NCBI RefSeq assembly: GCF_024172185.1
Contig: NZ_JAMZEC010000001.1
Span: forward strand, 2,108,001 to 2,172,000
Source of the DNA: Nonomuraea roseoviolacea subsp. carminata
Lineage (GTDB): Bacteria; Actinomycetota; Actinomycetes; Streptosporangiales; Streptosporangiaceae
DNA: 64,000 nucleotides
Reading direction: 5' to 3'
Shown: positions 41,361 to 50,344 of the stretch, piece after piece
Position numbering within the stretch: the first letter of the stretch is position 1
Layout of the letters: every line of letters begins with the position of its first letter
Notes under the pieces: model-generated
Databases searched by the model: none
What the model was told of the DNA's origin: nothing
Seen by the model: the letters and a program-made list of their open reading frames with translations, nothing else
Made by a program: the position numbers and the translations under genes

Positions 41361-41396
41361 CGCATCGGGACGGTGTCTCGCATCGGGACGGTGTCG
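41361..41396. repeat. 18-bp tandem duplication in the ahcY leader
   Basis: CGCATCGGGACGGTGTCT followed directly by CGCATCGGGACGGTGTCG, starting 10 bp before the ahcY ATG. It may be a duplicated regulatory site or simple slippage. Confidence 0.9.
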
Positions 41397-41467
41397 CCGA
41401 CGAGTCTAGGCGCCATCCCGGCGAGGTCGCATCTCGGCGCCCCCGAAACTGACGTAAGAATGTAAGG

Positions 41468-41827
41468 ATGCGTATCACGGAGGCCGCGCGGCGGCTCGGC
41501 ATGTCCCCTCGGATGCTGCGCTACCGGGAGGCGCTCGGCCTGCTGCCCCCGGTCCGCGAGCAGGGCGCCCACCGCCGGTTCGGGCCGGAGGAGCTCGCGG
41601 CCGTGGCCCAGGGCGTCGAGCTGGAGAGACGTTTCGACGTCTCCCCCGCCGAGCTGGCCTTCGCGCTGCGGGTGCTCAGCGAGCCCGCCGTCGCCGCGGC
41701 GGTGCGCGACCTCGGCATCCGGATCGGGCGGATCGCGGTGCCGCGCCGCGCGCTCGACTTCGAGAAGGAGAAGGCACTGCGGCTGCTTCGAACCAGCGCC
41801 CCAGCGCATACGTCTAAGAAATCATGA
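41468..41827 (+). CDS. MerR-family transcriptional regulator
   Basis: 119 residues. The MerR winged helix occupies 1-70 ([28 protein letters not shown]). The C-terminal part is short (about 45 residues), with no Cys-based metal site or drug-binding domain, so the effector is unknown. ATG start, possibly leaderless because only a few bases separate an AT-rich TAAGAAT from it. Divergent from ahcY (117 bp), so it could control it. The stop overlaps the GerMN gene start. Confidence 0.88.
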   Translation: MRITEAARRLGMSPRMLRYREALGLLPPVREQGAHRRFGPEELAAVAQGVELERRFDVSPAELAFALRVLSEPAVAAAVRDLGIRIGRIAVPRRALDFEKEKALRLLRTSAPAHTSKKS

Positions 41828-42372
41828 AAGAGCTCTTAGTGGCCACCGTGCTCGCGCTCTCCCCGGCGCAGGCGGCGGGCTCCCCGGCGGCGCACGCCCC
41901 GGACTCCCCGGTCCAGGCCGCCGCGCCGCAGGCCGGCGGCGCGGCCGGCAAGCCCCGCGAGGTCAAGGTGTACTTCTCCAAGGGAAACGGCATCCCCGGC
42001 AAGGTCGTGGCCGTGACCCGCAGGGCGCCGGGCCAGGGGGTGGCCAGGTTCGCCGTCCAGCAGCTGATCGCCGGCCCCACCAAGGCGGAGCGGCGGCGCG
42101 GCCTGCACTCGGAGCTGACCGGCAACCTGCGCGGCAGGTCGTCCTGCGGCGCCGACTTCACCGTCGCGATCAGGAAGGGCGTCGCGACGCTGCGCTTCTG
42201 CCGCACCGTCGTCAGCGACGGCATCGGCGGCGACGCCCGGGCCCTGTACTCGATCGACAGGACGCTCAAGCAGTTCGCCGGCGTCCGCGACGTGATCAGC
42301 CTCGACAAGAAGGGCCGCTGCCTGTTCGACCAGAGCGGCACCGGCAAGGCGTGCCTGACCGCGCACGAGTAG
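41824..42372 (+). CDS. GerMN domain exported protein
   Basis: 182 residues. A short hydrophobic signal-like N-terminus ([17 protein letters not shown]) is followed by an Ala/Pro-rich spacer and a GerMN domain (about 47-180; VKVYFSKGNGIPGKVVAVTR, AVQQLIAGPTKAERRRG). Three to four Cys occur in the domain. GerMN domains occur in spore-germination and cell-surface proteins such as LpqB. ATGA overlap with the MerR gene indicates co-translation. Confidence 0.85.
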   Translation: MKELLVATVLALSPAQAAGSPAAHAPDSPVQAAAPQAGGAAGKPREVKVYFSKGNGIPGKVVAVTRRAPGQGVARFAVQQLIAGPTKAERRRGLHSELTGNLRGRSSCGADFTVAIRKGVATLRFCRTVVSDGIGGDARALYSIDRTLKQFAGVRDVISLDKKGRCLFDQSGTGKACLTAHE

Positions 42373-42399
42373 GACACCCCCGCGGCACTCTCGGGCGGG

Positions 42400-43506
42400 T
42401 CAGCCGGGGGTGCCGGTGGGGGACGGGGTTTCGCCGCCGGGGGCGTGGAGCTGCTGGGCCAGCCACGGCAGGGCCTGCGGCAGCTCCCGGTTCCAGGTGT
42501 TGAAGTTGTGGCCGCCGCTGGGCAGGATCAGCGACGACGCCTGCATGGGCGGCTTGACCGCGGCCAGGAAGGCGAGCGTCGAGCGGTAGTCGCTCTCCCC
42601 CTTCCTGCTGCTGGTGACGAGCACGCTGACCGGCGGCGCGGGCAGCGTCGCCAGCCGCCACATCAGGTCGTTGTCGTGCTCGACGGCCTGCTGCCCGCCG
42701 AACAGGTCGCCCGTGGTGCCGTCGATGATCGTGCGGTAGTAGCCCGACAGCGACACCGCCGCCGAGAACGCCTGCGGATGGGTCATCGCGAGCTTGAGCG
42801 CGCAGTACCCGCCGGTCGAGCCCCCGAGGACCCCCCAGTACTCCCTGCCCGGCGCGACCCGGTACGCGGTCGTCATGTCGCGCCGCACGTCGTCGGCGAA
42901 GTACTTCTGGACCTGCGGCCCGCCCGGCACGTCCACGCACTCGGTGTCGCGCGGCAGCACCACGCTGGGCCGCATCATCACGAGGACCGTGGGCGGCACC
43001 TGGTGGCGGCTGATGGCGGTCGCGAGCCGTCCGGGCAGGTCCAGCCGGGTCATCAGGTTGCGCGGGTCGCCCGGGTAGCCGGTCAGCGCGAGGATCGCGG
43101 GGAAGCGCCGCCGCTGGTCCCTGAGGTAGGCCGTGGGCAGGAACACGTACGCCTGCTCGCTGAGATGCGTGGTGGGGCCGGGCATGATGACCTGCTCGAT
43201 CCGGCCGCCGCGCACCGCCTGGCTGTCCAGCACCTGGAGGCCCTGCCCGGCGATCGTGATGGCCGCCGTGCCGGGGTCGGTGCCGAGCAGGTCGTCCCAG
43301 GAGCCGTAGAAGCCGAAGTAGTTGTTGACCAGCAGCCCGAGCGCCGCCAGGGTCAGCACCTGATTCCCCGCCAGCACCCCCGTCCGTGCCAGCACGGCGG
43401 TCCAGCGTCGTCCGGCCAGCCGCGGCCATGCCCACACCGTGGCGACGAGCGCGCCGATCGCGAGCGCGGCCGTCATAAGCTGGAGGGGCAGCGAAGTGAG
43501 TCCCAT
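42400..43506 (-). CDS. Membrane-anchored alpha/beta-hydrolase (esterase D / antigen-85-like)
   Basis: 368 residues. Two hydrophobic N-terminal helices (about 8-28 and 42-62) are followed by a PF00756-type hydrolase: nucleophile Ser in GVLGGSTGGYCALK, an Asp region near VTSSRKGESDY, and the catalytic His in PSGGHNFNTWNRELP. It likely cleaves or transfers an acyl group outside the membrane. It is divergent (74 bp) from an MprF-like synthase, which suggests a synthase/hydrolase pair for aminoacylated lipids. Confidence 0.85.
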   Translation of the reverse strand: MGLTSLPLQLMTAALAIGALVATVWAWPRLAGRRWTAVLARTGVLAGNQVLTLAALGLLVNNYFGFYGSWDDLLGTDPGTAAITIAGQGLQVLDSQAVRGGRIEQVIMPGPTTHLSEQAYVFLPTAYLRDQRRRFPAILALTGYPGDPRNLMTRLDLPGRLATAISRHQVPPTVLVMMRPSVVLPRDTECVDVPGGPQVQKYFADDVRRDMTTAYRVAPGREYWGVLGGSTGGYCALKLAMTHPQAFSAAVSLSGYYRTIIDGTTGDLFGGQQAVEHDNDLMWRLATLPAPPVSVLVTSSRKGESDYRSTLAFLAAVKPPMQASSLILPSGGHNFNTWNRELPQALPWLAQQLHAPGGETPSPTGTPG

Positions 43507-43580
43507 CCTCCAGAGGCTTACTCGCCACGCCGTAAGACCGCGGTTAACGCGGGGATTATCGCCATGGGCGTTGAATCCGG

Positions 43581-45302
43581 ATGGTGAAGAAGATCTCGCA
43601 TCCCTGGGTGCCCGCCGTGGCGGGTTACGCGGCCCTGATGGTCGGGCTTCTCGACATCGTCAAGGCCGTGGCCCCCCGCCTGGGCCGCAGCGGGATGGCC
43701 GCGTGGTCGGACGCGCTGCCCGGCATCGCGACGACCGTCGCCCGGGCGACCTCCCTCGTGGTGGGCATCCTGCTCATCATGCTCGCGCACGCCCTGCGCC
43801 GCCGGAAGGTGCGCGCCTGGCAGGCGGTCGTGGCGCTGCTGCCGGTCAGCGCGGTCATGGCCCTGGTCCATCTCCGCCCCGTCACGGCGGCCATCAGCCT
43901 GCTCTTCCTCGTGGCGCTGCTGCTGAACCGCAGCGAGTTCTACGCGCTGTCCGATCCGCGCAGCCGGTGGCGGGCGCTGTGGAACCTGCTCGCCTTCGGC
44001 GCCCTCGACCTCGTCCTTGGGTACGTGATCGTCAGTGTGCGTCCCCGGGCCATCGCCGGCGACCCCGGCGTCGTGGAGCGGCTCCAGCACGTGGTCCTCG
44101 GCCTGGTCGGCATCGAGGGCCCGGTCACCTTCGTCTCGCCGCGCGTGGGCGACCTGGTCTACCTCTCGCTGCTCGCGCTCGGCACCCTGACCGCCGTCAC
44201 CACGGCCTACCTGGCCCTGCGCCCCGAACGCCCGGTCGCCGAGCTGACCGACCAGGACGAGAGCCGCCTGCGCGAGCTGCTCGACCGGCACGGCGCGCGC
44301 GACTCGCTCGGCTACTTCGCGCTGCGCCGCGACAAGAGCGTCATCTTCTCGCCCTCCGGCAAGGCGGCGATCGCCTACCGGGTGGTCTCGGGCGTCATGC
44401 TGGCCAGCGGCGACCCGATCGGCGACCGGGAGGCGTGGCCCGCGGCGATCAAGGTCTTCATGACCGAGGCGCGCAGGCACGCCTGGGTGCCGGCCGTGAT
44501 CGGCTGCGGCGAGACGGGCGGCGAGGTGTGGACCCGCGAGGCCGGGCTGTCGGCGCTGGAGATCGGGGACGAGGCGGTGGTCGAGGTCGCCGACTTCACC
44601 TTGGAGGGACGGGCGATGCGCAACGTCCGCCAGATGGTCAACCGGACGGAACGGGCCGGCTACACCTGCCTCGTGCGCAGGGTGGGCGAGCTCACGGAGG
44701 ACGAGAAGGAGCGGATCAGGGCGGCCTCCGCCTCCTGGCGCGGCGCGGAGACCGAGCGCGGGTTCTCGATGGCGCTCGGCCGCTTCGGCGACCCCGGCGA
44801 CGGCCGCTGCGTGGTGGTCACGGCGCACAAGGACGGCCAGATCAGGGCCGTGCTGCACTTCGTGCCGTGGGGGCCGCGCGGCATCTCGCTCGACCTGATG
44901 CGCCGCGACCGCGACGCCGATCCCGGCCTCAACGAGCTGCTGATCGTCAAGACCCTGCAGGCGGCGCCCGCGATGGGCGTCAGCCAGGTGTCGCTCAACT
45001 TCGCGATGTTCCGGGCGGCCCTGGCGCGCGGCGAGCGGCTCGGCGCCGGGCCGGTGCTGCGGGCCTGGCGCGGCCTGCTGCTCTTCCTGTCGCACTGGTT
45101 CCAGATCGAGTCGCTCTACCGGTTCAACGCCAAGTTCCGGCCGGTCTGGGAGCCGCGCTTCGTCGTCTACCCGAACGCGCGCGACCTGCCGCGCATCGGC
45201 GTGTCGGCGCTGCAGGCCGAGGCGTTCATCACCCTCGGCCGGCCGCGCCTCAGGCGCCGGAGCGCACGCCTGCTCGGGAAGGAGGCGGCGCCGCTCACCT
45301 GA
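43581..45302 (+). CDS. MprF/LysX-type DUF2156 aminoacyl-lipid synthase
   Basis: 573 residues: about six membrane helices in the first 225 residues, then the DUF2156 domain (dual GNAT folds) from about 235 (SLGYFALRRDKSVIFSPSGKAAIAYRVVSGVMLASGDPIG; WFQIESLYRFNAKFRPVWEPRFVVYP). Such enzymes transfer an amino acid from aminoacyl-tRNA to phosphatidylglycerol or diacylglycerol, changing surface charge. No lysyl-tRNA synthetase domain is fused. ATG start. Amino-acid specificity cannot be read from the sequence. Confidence 0.9.
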   Translation: MVKKISHPWVPAVAGYAALMVGLLDIVKAVAPRLGRSGMAAWSDALPGIATTVARATSLVVGILLIMLAHALRRRKVRAWQAVVALLPVSAVMALVHLRPVTAAISLLFLVALLLNRSEFYALSDPRSRWRALWNLLAFGALDLVLGYVIVSVRPRAIAGDPGVVERLQHVVLGLVGIEGPVTFVSPRVGDLVYLSLLALGTLTAVTTAYLALRPERPVAELTDQDESRLRELLDRHGARDSLGYFALRRDKSVIFSPSGKAAIAYRVVSGVMLASGDPIGDREAWPAAIKVFMTEARRHAWVPAVIGCGETGGEVWTREAGLSALEIGDEAVVEVADFTLEGRAMRNVRQMVNRTERAGYTCLVRRVGELTEDEKERIRAASASWRGAETERGFSMALGRFGDPGDGRCVVVTAHKDGQIRAVLHFVPWGPRGISLDLMRRDRDADPGLNELLIVKTLQAAPAMGVSQVSLNFAMFRAALARGERLGAGPVLRAWRGLLLFLSHWFQIESLYRFNAKFRPVWEPRFVVYPNARDLPRIGVSALQAEAFITLGRPRLRRRSARLLGKEAAPLT

Positions 45303-45329
45303 ACCCGGCGCGCGGTCGTGTGCCAGGGA

Positions 45330-46256
45330 TCAGGCGGTGGTGGTGCGGGAGCGGTCGAGGTCGGGCTCCAGGTAGATGACCCGGGCGATCGGCACGGCCG
45401 CGCGGATGCGCCGCTCGGCCTCGTCGATGCCGCGCGCGACCTCCGACGCCGTGTCGTTGTGCGCGACCGCGATCTTGGCCGCCACCAGCAGCTCCTCCGG
45501 CCCGAGGTGCAGCGTCCGCATGTGGATCACCCGCTCGACCTCGTCGGCGGCCTCCAGCGCGTCGCAGATCTGGCGCTCCATCTCGGGGGTGGCGCTCTCG
45601 CCCAGCAGCAGCGACTTCGTCTCGACGGCCAGGATGACGGCGATCACCGCGAGCAGCAGGCCGATCATGATCGTGCCGATGGCGTCCCAGACGGGGTTGC
45701 CCGTGATGACCGCCAGGGAGACGCCGAACAGCGCGAAGAGCAGACCGAGCAGCGCGCCGAGGTCCTCCAGCAGGATGACCGGCAGCTCGGGCGACTTGGA
45801 GCGGCGGATGAACGCGAACCACGACTGGTTCCCGCGCAGCGGGGCGGCCTCGCGGATGGCCGTGCGGAACGAGAAGCCCTCCGCGATGATCGCGAAGATC
45901 AGCACGGCGAACGCCCAGACCGGCGACTCCACCCCCTCGTCCGAGGAGAGCTTGTGGATGCCCTCGTACAGGGAGAACACCGCGCCGATCGTGAACAGCA
46001 CCACGGCCACCACGAACGCGTAGAAGTAGCGCTCGCGGCCGTAGCCGAACGGGTGCTCCCGGTCCTGGCCGCGCTGCGCCCGCTTGCCGCCGATCAGCAG
46101 GAGCAACTGGTTGCCCGAGTCGGCCACCGAGTGGATGCCCTCGGCCAGCATCGACGACGAGCCGGTGAAGAAGGCGGCCACGAATTTCGACGCGGCGATG
46201 GCCAGGTTGGCCGACAAGGCCGCGATGATTGCTTTCGTACCGCCGCTCGCGCTCAC
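45330..46256 (-). CDS. Cation diffusion facilitator, ZnT9-like
   Basis: 308 residues with six membrane helices. The HSVADSGNQLLLLIG segment in helix II and the HPFGYGRERYFYAF loop mark the CDF family, SLC30A9-like branch, followed by a small cytoplasmic domain. It probably exports or exchanges a divalent metal. It converges on the DUF2156 gene. ATG at 46256; promoter not evident. Confidence 0.9.
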   Translation of the reverse strand: MSASGGTKAIIAALSANLAIAASKFVAAFFTGSSSMLAEGIHSVADSGNQLLLLIGGKRAQRGQDREHPFGYGRERYFYAFVVAVVLFTIGAVFSLYEGIHKLSSDEGVESPVWAFAVLIFAIIAEGFSFRTAIREAAPLRGNQSWFAFIRRSKSPELPVILLEDLGALLGLLFALFGVSLAVITGNPVWDAIGTIMIGLLLAVIAVILAVETKSLLLGESATPEMERQICDALEAADEVERVIHMRTLHLGPEELLVAAKIAVAHNDTASEVARGIDEAERRIRAAVPIARVIYLEPDLDRSRTTTA

Positions 46257-46308
46257 CGGTCTGCTCCGCTCGTGAAGATCATGTACTCATTGCCCCGGGA
46301 CTGGGATC

Positions 46309-47415
46309 CTATTCCGCAATCCTGGCCTTCAACTCGGTGATGGCCGACACCGGGGTCGGGTCAATGCCGTACCCGAGGGCGAGGTAGACACTCGCGTAGT
46401 CGGCGATCCCGACGAGCGAGGCCATCCGGACCAGCGGATGCTCGCCCTCGGCGGCCAGCTCGCTGACCGGCACGTCGCGCTCGTGGGCCAGCCGCGCCGA
46501 CGCCTCGCGGCGGCGCGTCACCTGGGGATGCTCCTCGTCGTCGCGCACCAGCACCAGGCGCAGGCCGCGGCCGGGCTCGTCGGAGAAGATGTCGCGCTGG
46601 GCGAACGGGCCGTCGAAGGCCACCACCTGGTTGTGGTTGGCCTCGGGCAGCTCGCCGAAGACCGCGGGGTACTTCGCGTTCTCGTTGAGCTGGCAGGCCA
46701 GCCGGTAGCCGGCGACCGCGGCGAGCGGCGAGGTGCCCCAGATCATCGGCACGCTCTCGGCCAGCTCCATGGCCAGCGTCTTGCCCGGGTTGATGAACGA
46801 CTCGCTGGAGGGCCGGCACCGGTGGGCGATCCCCTCCAGCGTCGTGGCCACCTCCTCGAACAGCCCCTCCTCGGCCCGGACCAGGCCGAGCGCGGACGCG
46901 GCCACGATCAGCGGGACGGTCAGCAGCCAGACGTTCGCGCGCGGCTGGCCGACCGCGGGCACCGGCACGAACGGCGCCGACGCCTGCCGGGCGATCGCCT
47001 CCAGCGGCGATCCCGCGCCGCCCACCGCGATGAGCCGGCAGCCGCGCCGCACGGCCTCCGTGGCCGCCGACAGCGTCTCCTCGGTACGGCCCGAGCAGGA
47101 GACGGCGATCACCAGGTCGGCGGCGCCCACCCAGCCGGGCAGCTGGTAGGAGCGCACGGTGACGATCGGCAGCGGCGCGCCCCGGCCGCACACGGCGGCG
47201 AGGATGTCGCCCGCGATGGCCGAGCCGCCCATGCCCGCGACGACGACGGCGCGCGGCCGGGACTGGCCGGCCGAACCGGGCAGCCCCGCCTCGACGGCGA
47301 CGCGGTGGCCGGTGCGCACCTGGGCCGCGGACGCGGCGACCGCGAGCAGCATGCCGCCCGGGTCGCCGTCGGTCAGGTGTTGCTGGTCGTCGAGCCGGTC
47401 GGGCTCCCAGTTCAC
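46309..47415 (-). CDS. Bifunctional phosphoglucose/phosphomannose isomerase (SIS)
   Basis: 368 residues, two SIS domains: [15 protein letters not shown] and [14 protein letters not shown] in the first, [13 protein letters not shown] with the catalytic Glu/His in the second. It interconverts glucose-6-P or mannose-6-P with fructose-6-P and feeds the phosphomannomutase two genes upstream. GTG start overlaps the Trm112-like stop (GTGA), with AGGA 4 nt upstream. Co-transcribed with manB. Confidence 0.9.
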   Translation of the reverse strand: MNWEPDRLDDQQHLTDGDPGGMLLAVAASAAQVRTGHRVAVEAGLPGSAGQSRPRAVVVAGMGGSAIAGDILAAVCGRGAPLPIVTVRSYQLPGWVGAADLVIAVSCSGRTEETLSAATEAVRRGCRLIAVGGAGSPLEAIARQASAPFVPVPAVGQPRANVWLLTVPLIVAASALGLVRAEEGLFEEVATTLEGIAHRCRPSSESFINPGKTLAMELAESVPMIWGTSPLAAVAGYRLACQLNENAKYPAVFGELPEANHNQVVAFDGPFAQRDIFSDEPGRGLRLVLVRDDEEHPQVTRRREASARLAHERDVPVSELAAEGEHPLVRMASLVGIADYASVYLALGYGIDPTPVSAITELKARIAE

Positions 47416-47591
47416 GACTTCCTGGCCTCGTCGACCAGGAGCACCGGGATGTCGTCGCGCACGGGGTAGACGAGGCCGCACCCGGTGCAGGCGAGCTCCC
47501 CGGCCTCGTCGCCGGCCCCGCCCTCGGCCCGCAGGGGGGACTTGCACGCCGGGCAGGCCAGGATCTCCAGCAGCCAGTCGTCGATCTTCAC
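47412..47591 (-). CDS. Trm112-family zinc-ribbon protein
   Basis: 59 residues; a compact zinc ribbon with [10 protein letters not shown] and ACTGCG (CxxC pairs) followed by [15 protein letters not shown], the Trm112/YcaR signature. In eukaryotes Trm112 activates methyltransferases; the bacterial role is unknown. GTG start overlaps the manB stop (GTGA), and its own stop overlaps the isomerase start, so three genes are translationally coupled. Confidence 0.92.
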   Translation of the reverse strand: MKIDDWLLEILACPACKSPLRAEGGAGDEAGELACTGCGLVYPVRDDIPVLLVDEARKS

Positions 47592-48952
47592 TCTGACACC
47601 CTTCTTACGACGGCGAGCACCTCGTCGGTGACCGCCTTCATCGTGGTCTCGTCGGCCGCCTCGGCATTGAGCCTGAGCAGCGGCTCGGTGTTGGACGCGC
47701 GCAGGTTGAACCACCAGCCGGAACCGGTGACGGTCAGCCCGTCGAGCTCGTCGAACTCGCCCCGGCCCGCGAACTGCGCGCGCACCCGGTCCAGCGCGGC
47801 CCCCTGGTCGGCGACCGTGCTGTTGATCTCGCCGGAGGCGTGGTAGCGGGAGTACGCCCCGACCACCTCGGACAGCGGCCGGTCCTGCTCGCCGAGCGCG
47901 GCCAGCACGTGCAGCGCGGCCAGCATGCCGGAGTCGGCGTACCAGAAGTCGCGGAAGTAGTAGTGGGCGGAGTGCTCGCCGCCGAACACCGCGCCGGTGC
48001 GCGCCATCTCGGCCTTGATGAACGAGTGGCCCACGCGGGTGCGCACGGGCCGCCCGCCCTGCTCGCGGACGATCTCGGGGACGCCGAGCGAGGTGATGAG
48101 GTTGTGGATGATCACAGCGCCGGGGTGCTTGGCCAGCTCGCGGGTGGCGACCAGCGCGGTCACCGCCGACGGCGGGACGGACTCGCCCCGCTCGTCCACG
48201 ACCCAGCAGCGGTCGGCGTCGCCGTCGAAGGCCAGGCCGAGGTCGGCGCCGCTGTCGACGACCGCGCGCTGTAGGTCGCGCAGGTTGGCCGGCTCCAGGG
48301 GGTTGGCCTCGTGGTTGGGGAAGGCGCCGTCGAGCTCGAAGTAGAGCGGCACGGTCTCGATGGGCAGGCCGTCGAGGACGGCGGGCACCGTGTGGCCGCC
48401 CATGCCGTTGCCCGCGTCGACGGCCACCTTGAGCGGCCGGATGCCGGACAGGTCGACGAGGGTGCGCAGATGCCCCGCGTAGCCCTGGAGCAGGTCCTTC
48501 TCGATCAGCGCCCCGGTGGCGCCGCCGCCCGCGAGCGCGCCGCCCGAGGCCAGCAGCTCGGCGGCCCGGTCGCGGATCTCGGTCAGGCCCGTGTCGCCGC
48601 CGATCGGCACCGCGCCCGCGCGGCACATCTTCATGCCGTTGTAGCGGGCCGGGTTGTGGCTGGCGGTGAACATCACGCCGGGCAGCCCGAGGCTGCCGCT
48701 GGCGTAGTACAGCAGGTCGGTGGACCCGAGCCCGGCGTAGACCACGTCCACGCCGCGCGAGCGCGCGCCCCGCACGAACGCCGCGCTCAACGGCACGGAC
48801 GACTCGCGCATGTCATGGGCGACCACGGCCGACTCCGCCCCGGTCACCTCCGCGAACGCCGCCCCCACGGCCTCCGCCGCCGGCTCGTCCAGCTCGTCGG
48901 GCACCACGCCGCGTACGTCGTAAGCTTTGAAGATCTTGGCGAGGTCGCCCAC
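47588..48952 (-). CDS. manB: Phosphomannomutase/phosphoglucomutase
   Basis: 454 residues of the alpha-D-phosphohexomutase family: active Ser98 in FTASHNP, the Mg loop DGDADRC near 245, the sugar-binding [10 protein letters not shown] near 323, and the phosphate-binding [12 protein letters not shown] near the end. It converts mannose-6-P to mannose-1-P for the GDP-mannose synthase encoded further right. ATG start. First gene of the manB-trm112-isomerase operon. Confidence 0.93.
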   Translation of the reverse strand: MGDLAKIFKAYDVRGVVPDELDEPAAEAVGAAFAEVTGAESAVVAHDMRESSVPLSAAFVRGARSRGVDVVYAGLGSTDLLYYASGSLGLPGVMFTASHNPARYNGMKMCRAGAVPIGGDTGLTEIRDRAAELLASGGALAGGGATGALIEKDLLQGYAGHLRTLVDLSGIRPLKVAVDAGNGMGGHTVPAVLDGLPIETVPLYFELDGAFPNHEANPLEPANLRDLQRAVVDSGADLGLAFDGDADRCWVVDERGESVPPSAVTALVATRELAKHPGAVIIHNLITSLGVPEIVREQGGRPVRTRVGHSFIKAEMARTGAVFGGEHSAHYYFRDFWYADSGMLAALHVLAALGEQDRPLSEVVGAYSRYHASGEINSTVADQGAALDRVRAQFAGRGEFDELDGLTVTGSGWWFNLRASNTEPLLRLNAEAADETTMKAVTDEVLAVVRRVSE

Positions 48953-48992
48953 TCTCCAGCTCCGCCCCTAGGTCTGCTACGTCTGGACGAGC

Positions 48993-49358
48993 CTACCGGT
49001 CACGGTGCTGCTGGGCGGAACGAAGAACGCGCAGATGCCCGCGGCGGCCGACCTCGACGCCCTGCCCGACCGGCTCGCCGCCGCCGGGGGTGGGCCGGGC
49101 GGCCTCGCGCACGGCGTTGGCCAGCGCCTCCAGGTCGTCGGAGCTGGGCGAGGCGCCGTCCGTCGGCAGGCGCACCACCTCCCAGCCGCGGGGGGCGGTC
49201 AGCCGCTCGGCGTGTTCGGCGCACAGGTCGTAGCAGTGTGGCTCCGCGTACGTCGCCAGGGGGCCGAGAACAGCGGTCGAGTCGGCGTATACGTACGTGA
49301 GCGTGAAGACGGCAGGCTGGCTGCAGGCGGTGCGGGAACAGCGGCGGACGGGGCTCAC
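48993..49358 (-). CDS. DUF3499-family protein
   Basis: 121 residues. The conserved part runs SPVRRCSRTACSQPAVFTLTYVYADSTAVLGPLATYAEPHCYDLCAEHAERL in shape, with four Cys and two His that could hold zinc. The family is restricted to actinobacteria and has no known function. I take the GTG at 49358 because homologues begin at SPVRRC; an upstream GTG at 49394 is also possible. Divergent from the metallopeptidase-like gene, with the 20-bp repeat array between them. Confidence 0.8.
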   Translation of the reverse strand: MSPVRRCSRTACSQPAVFTLTYVYADSTAVLGPLATYAEPHCYDLCAEHAERLTAPRGWEVVRLPTDGASPSSDDLEALANAVREAARPTPGGGEPVGQGVEVGRRGHLRVLRSAQQHRDR

Positions 49359-49430
49359 GGAGGGACCGTATCCGGTAAGGGGGCGGGGCGCCACTATCTG
49401 AGCGCTCTTAACGAGCGTGTCGCCACAATT

Positions 49431-49510
49431 CGGACAGCTGTCGCAGCGTTCGGACGCCTGTCACAGTGTTCGCACGGCTGTCAGAGCGTTCGGACGGCTG
49501 TCGCAGCGTT
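49431..49510. repeat. Four direct 20-bp repeats, candidate operator array
   Basis: Copies at 49431, 49451, 49471 and 49491, exact 20-bp period, consensus CGGACGGCTGTCGCAGCGTT. Each contains a GAC-GCTGTC-type core; the first is the perfect palindrome GACAGCTGTC. Two helical turns per unit would place bound proteins on one face. It lies between divergent promoters. Confidence 0.85.
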
Positions 49511-49565
49511 TCCACCCACATGCCCGCGATGGCCGTCGTCCTCGGCCCCGGAGGCCGGGTCCCCT

Positions 49566-49571
49566 TAGACT
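49566..49571 (+). promoter_or_regulatory. -10 element for a leaderless transcript
   Basis: TAGACT lies 6 nt before the GTG at 49578, the usual -10 to start distance, and no ribosome-binding site is seen, so transcription and translation probably start together. No clear -35. Confidence 0.5.
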
Positions 49572-49577
49572 TGCCGT

Positions 49578-50018
49578 GTGACACATGAGCGGCGCCCGAG
49601 GCGGCGCGATCGGCATGGTCGCGGCCTGCGCGGTCCACTGGCGCCCTCCCACGTGCCCATGGCGCGCTCGCGCAGCGAGCGGTTCGACGACCTGGTGCTC
49701 GACGCGGTCGACCGGCTGCGCCCGCAGTGGGGCAAGCAGCTCTCGGCGGTGGAGTTCGCGGTGGAGGACGTGCCGCCGCTGAGCGAGCTGGGCGACGGGC
49801 CGGGCATGGGCGCCGATCCCGTGCCGTTCGGCCGGGCCGAGGTCGCCAAGGGCGCCGACCCGGCGTCGATCGTGCTCTACCGCCGCCCGCTGGAGGCGCG
49901 CGCCCGCGACCGCGACACGCTAGGGGCGCTCGTCCACGACACGGTCGTGGAACAGGTCGCCACACTGCTCGGCCTCTCGCCGGAGACGGTCGACCCCGGC
50001 TACGACGACCGCCGCTGA
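49578..50018 (+). CDS. Metallopeptidase-family protein lacking HExxH
   Basis: 146 residues. The domain begins MARSRSERFDDLVLDAVDRL and contains VEFAVEDVPPL and a proline-rich loop, as in actinobacterial zincin-like proteins. Where HExxH would sit the sequence reads LVHDTVVEQVATLLG, so Glu and the second His are absent; catalysis is unlikely. The first 27 residues are Arg-rich and poorly conserved; an internal ATG gives MARSRS. GTG start, apparently leaderless. Neighbour of whiB, as in related genomes. Confidence 0.75.
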   Translation: MTHERRPRRRDRHGRGLRGPLAPSHVPMARSRSERFDDLVLDAVDRLRPQWGKQLSAVEFAVEDVPPLSELGDGPGMGADPVPFGRAEVAKGADPASIVLYRRPLEARARDRDTLGALVHDTVVEQVATLLGLSPETVDPGYDDRR

Positions 50019-50038
50019 CCGGCCCGGACACCGCATGA

Positions 50039-50072
50039 GAAAGGGCCACGCGGAGTTCCGCGTGGCCCTTTC
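50039..50072. terminator. Bidirectional terminator before whiB
   Basis: Perfect 15-bp stem GAAAGGGCCACGCGG / CCGCGTGGCCCTTTC with loop AGTT, between convergent genes; A/T ends give short U-runs in both directions. Confidence 0.9.
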
Positions 50073-50083
50073 GGCAGATATCT

Positions 50084-50344
50084 CTAAACGGCCTGGCGCT
50101 TGATCCTTCTGCGCTCCCGCTCGGACAACCCACCCCAGATGCCGAACCGCTCGTCGTGCTCAAGCGCATATTCCAGACACTCTGCACGTACTTCGCAGGA
50201 TCGGCAGACCTTCTTGGCCTCTCGGGTGGAGCCGCCTTTTTCCGGGAAGAACGCCTCAGGATCAGTCTGCGCGCACAAGGCGCGCTCCTGCCATCCGAGT
50301 TCTTCAGCGTCAAGCTGATCCTGTGCGATGACCAGATCGGTCAC
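50084..50344 (-). CDS. whiB: WhiB, Fe-S developmental regulator
   Basis: 86 residues. The four Fe-S ligands are Cys24, Cys47, Cys50 and Cys56; the GIWGG turn is at 68-72, followed by a basic C-terminal DNA-binding helix (SERERRRIKRQAV). The near-complete match to the Streptomyces WhiB pattern (ELGWQERALCAQTDPEAFFP) makes this the true whiB rather than a generic wbl gene. With WhiA it controls sporulation septation. GTG start with GGAGGT 5 nt upstream. Confidence 0.95.
   Translation of the reverse strand: MTDLVIAQDQLDAEELGWQERALCAQTDPEAFFPEKGGSTREAKKVCRSCEVRAECLEYALEHDERFGIWGGLSERERRRIKRQAV

Noticed and set aside
41351..41467. SAH riboswitch upstream of ahcY
   Set aside because: I could not match the conserved SAH-aptamer pattern; only an 18-bp duplication and a short divergent promoter region are present.
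49431..49510. Possible plasmid-type iterons / replication origin
   Set aside because: Spacing is iteron-like, but there is no rep gene, AT-rich unwinding region or DnaA-box cluster; it lies in a chromosomal housekeeping region.
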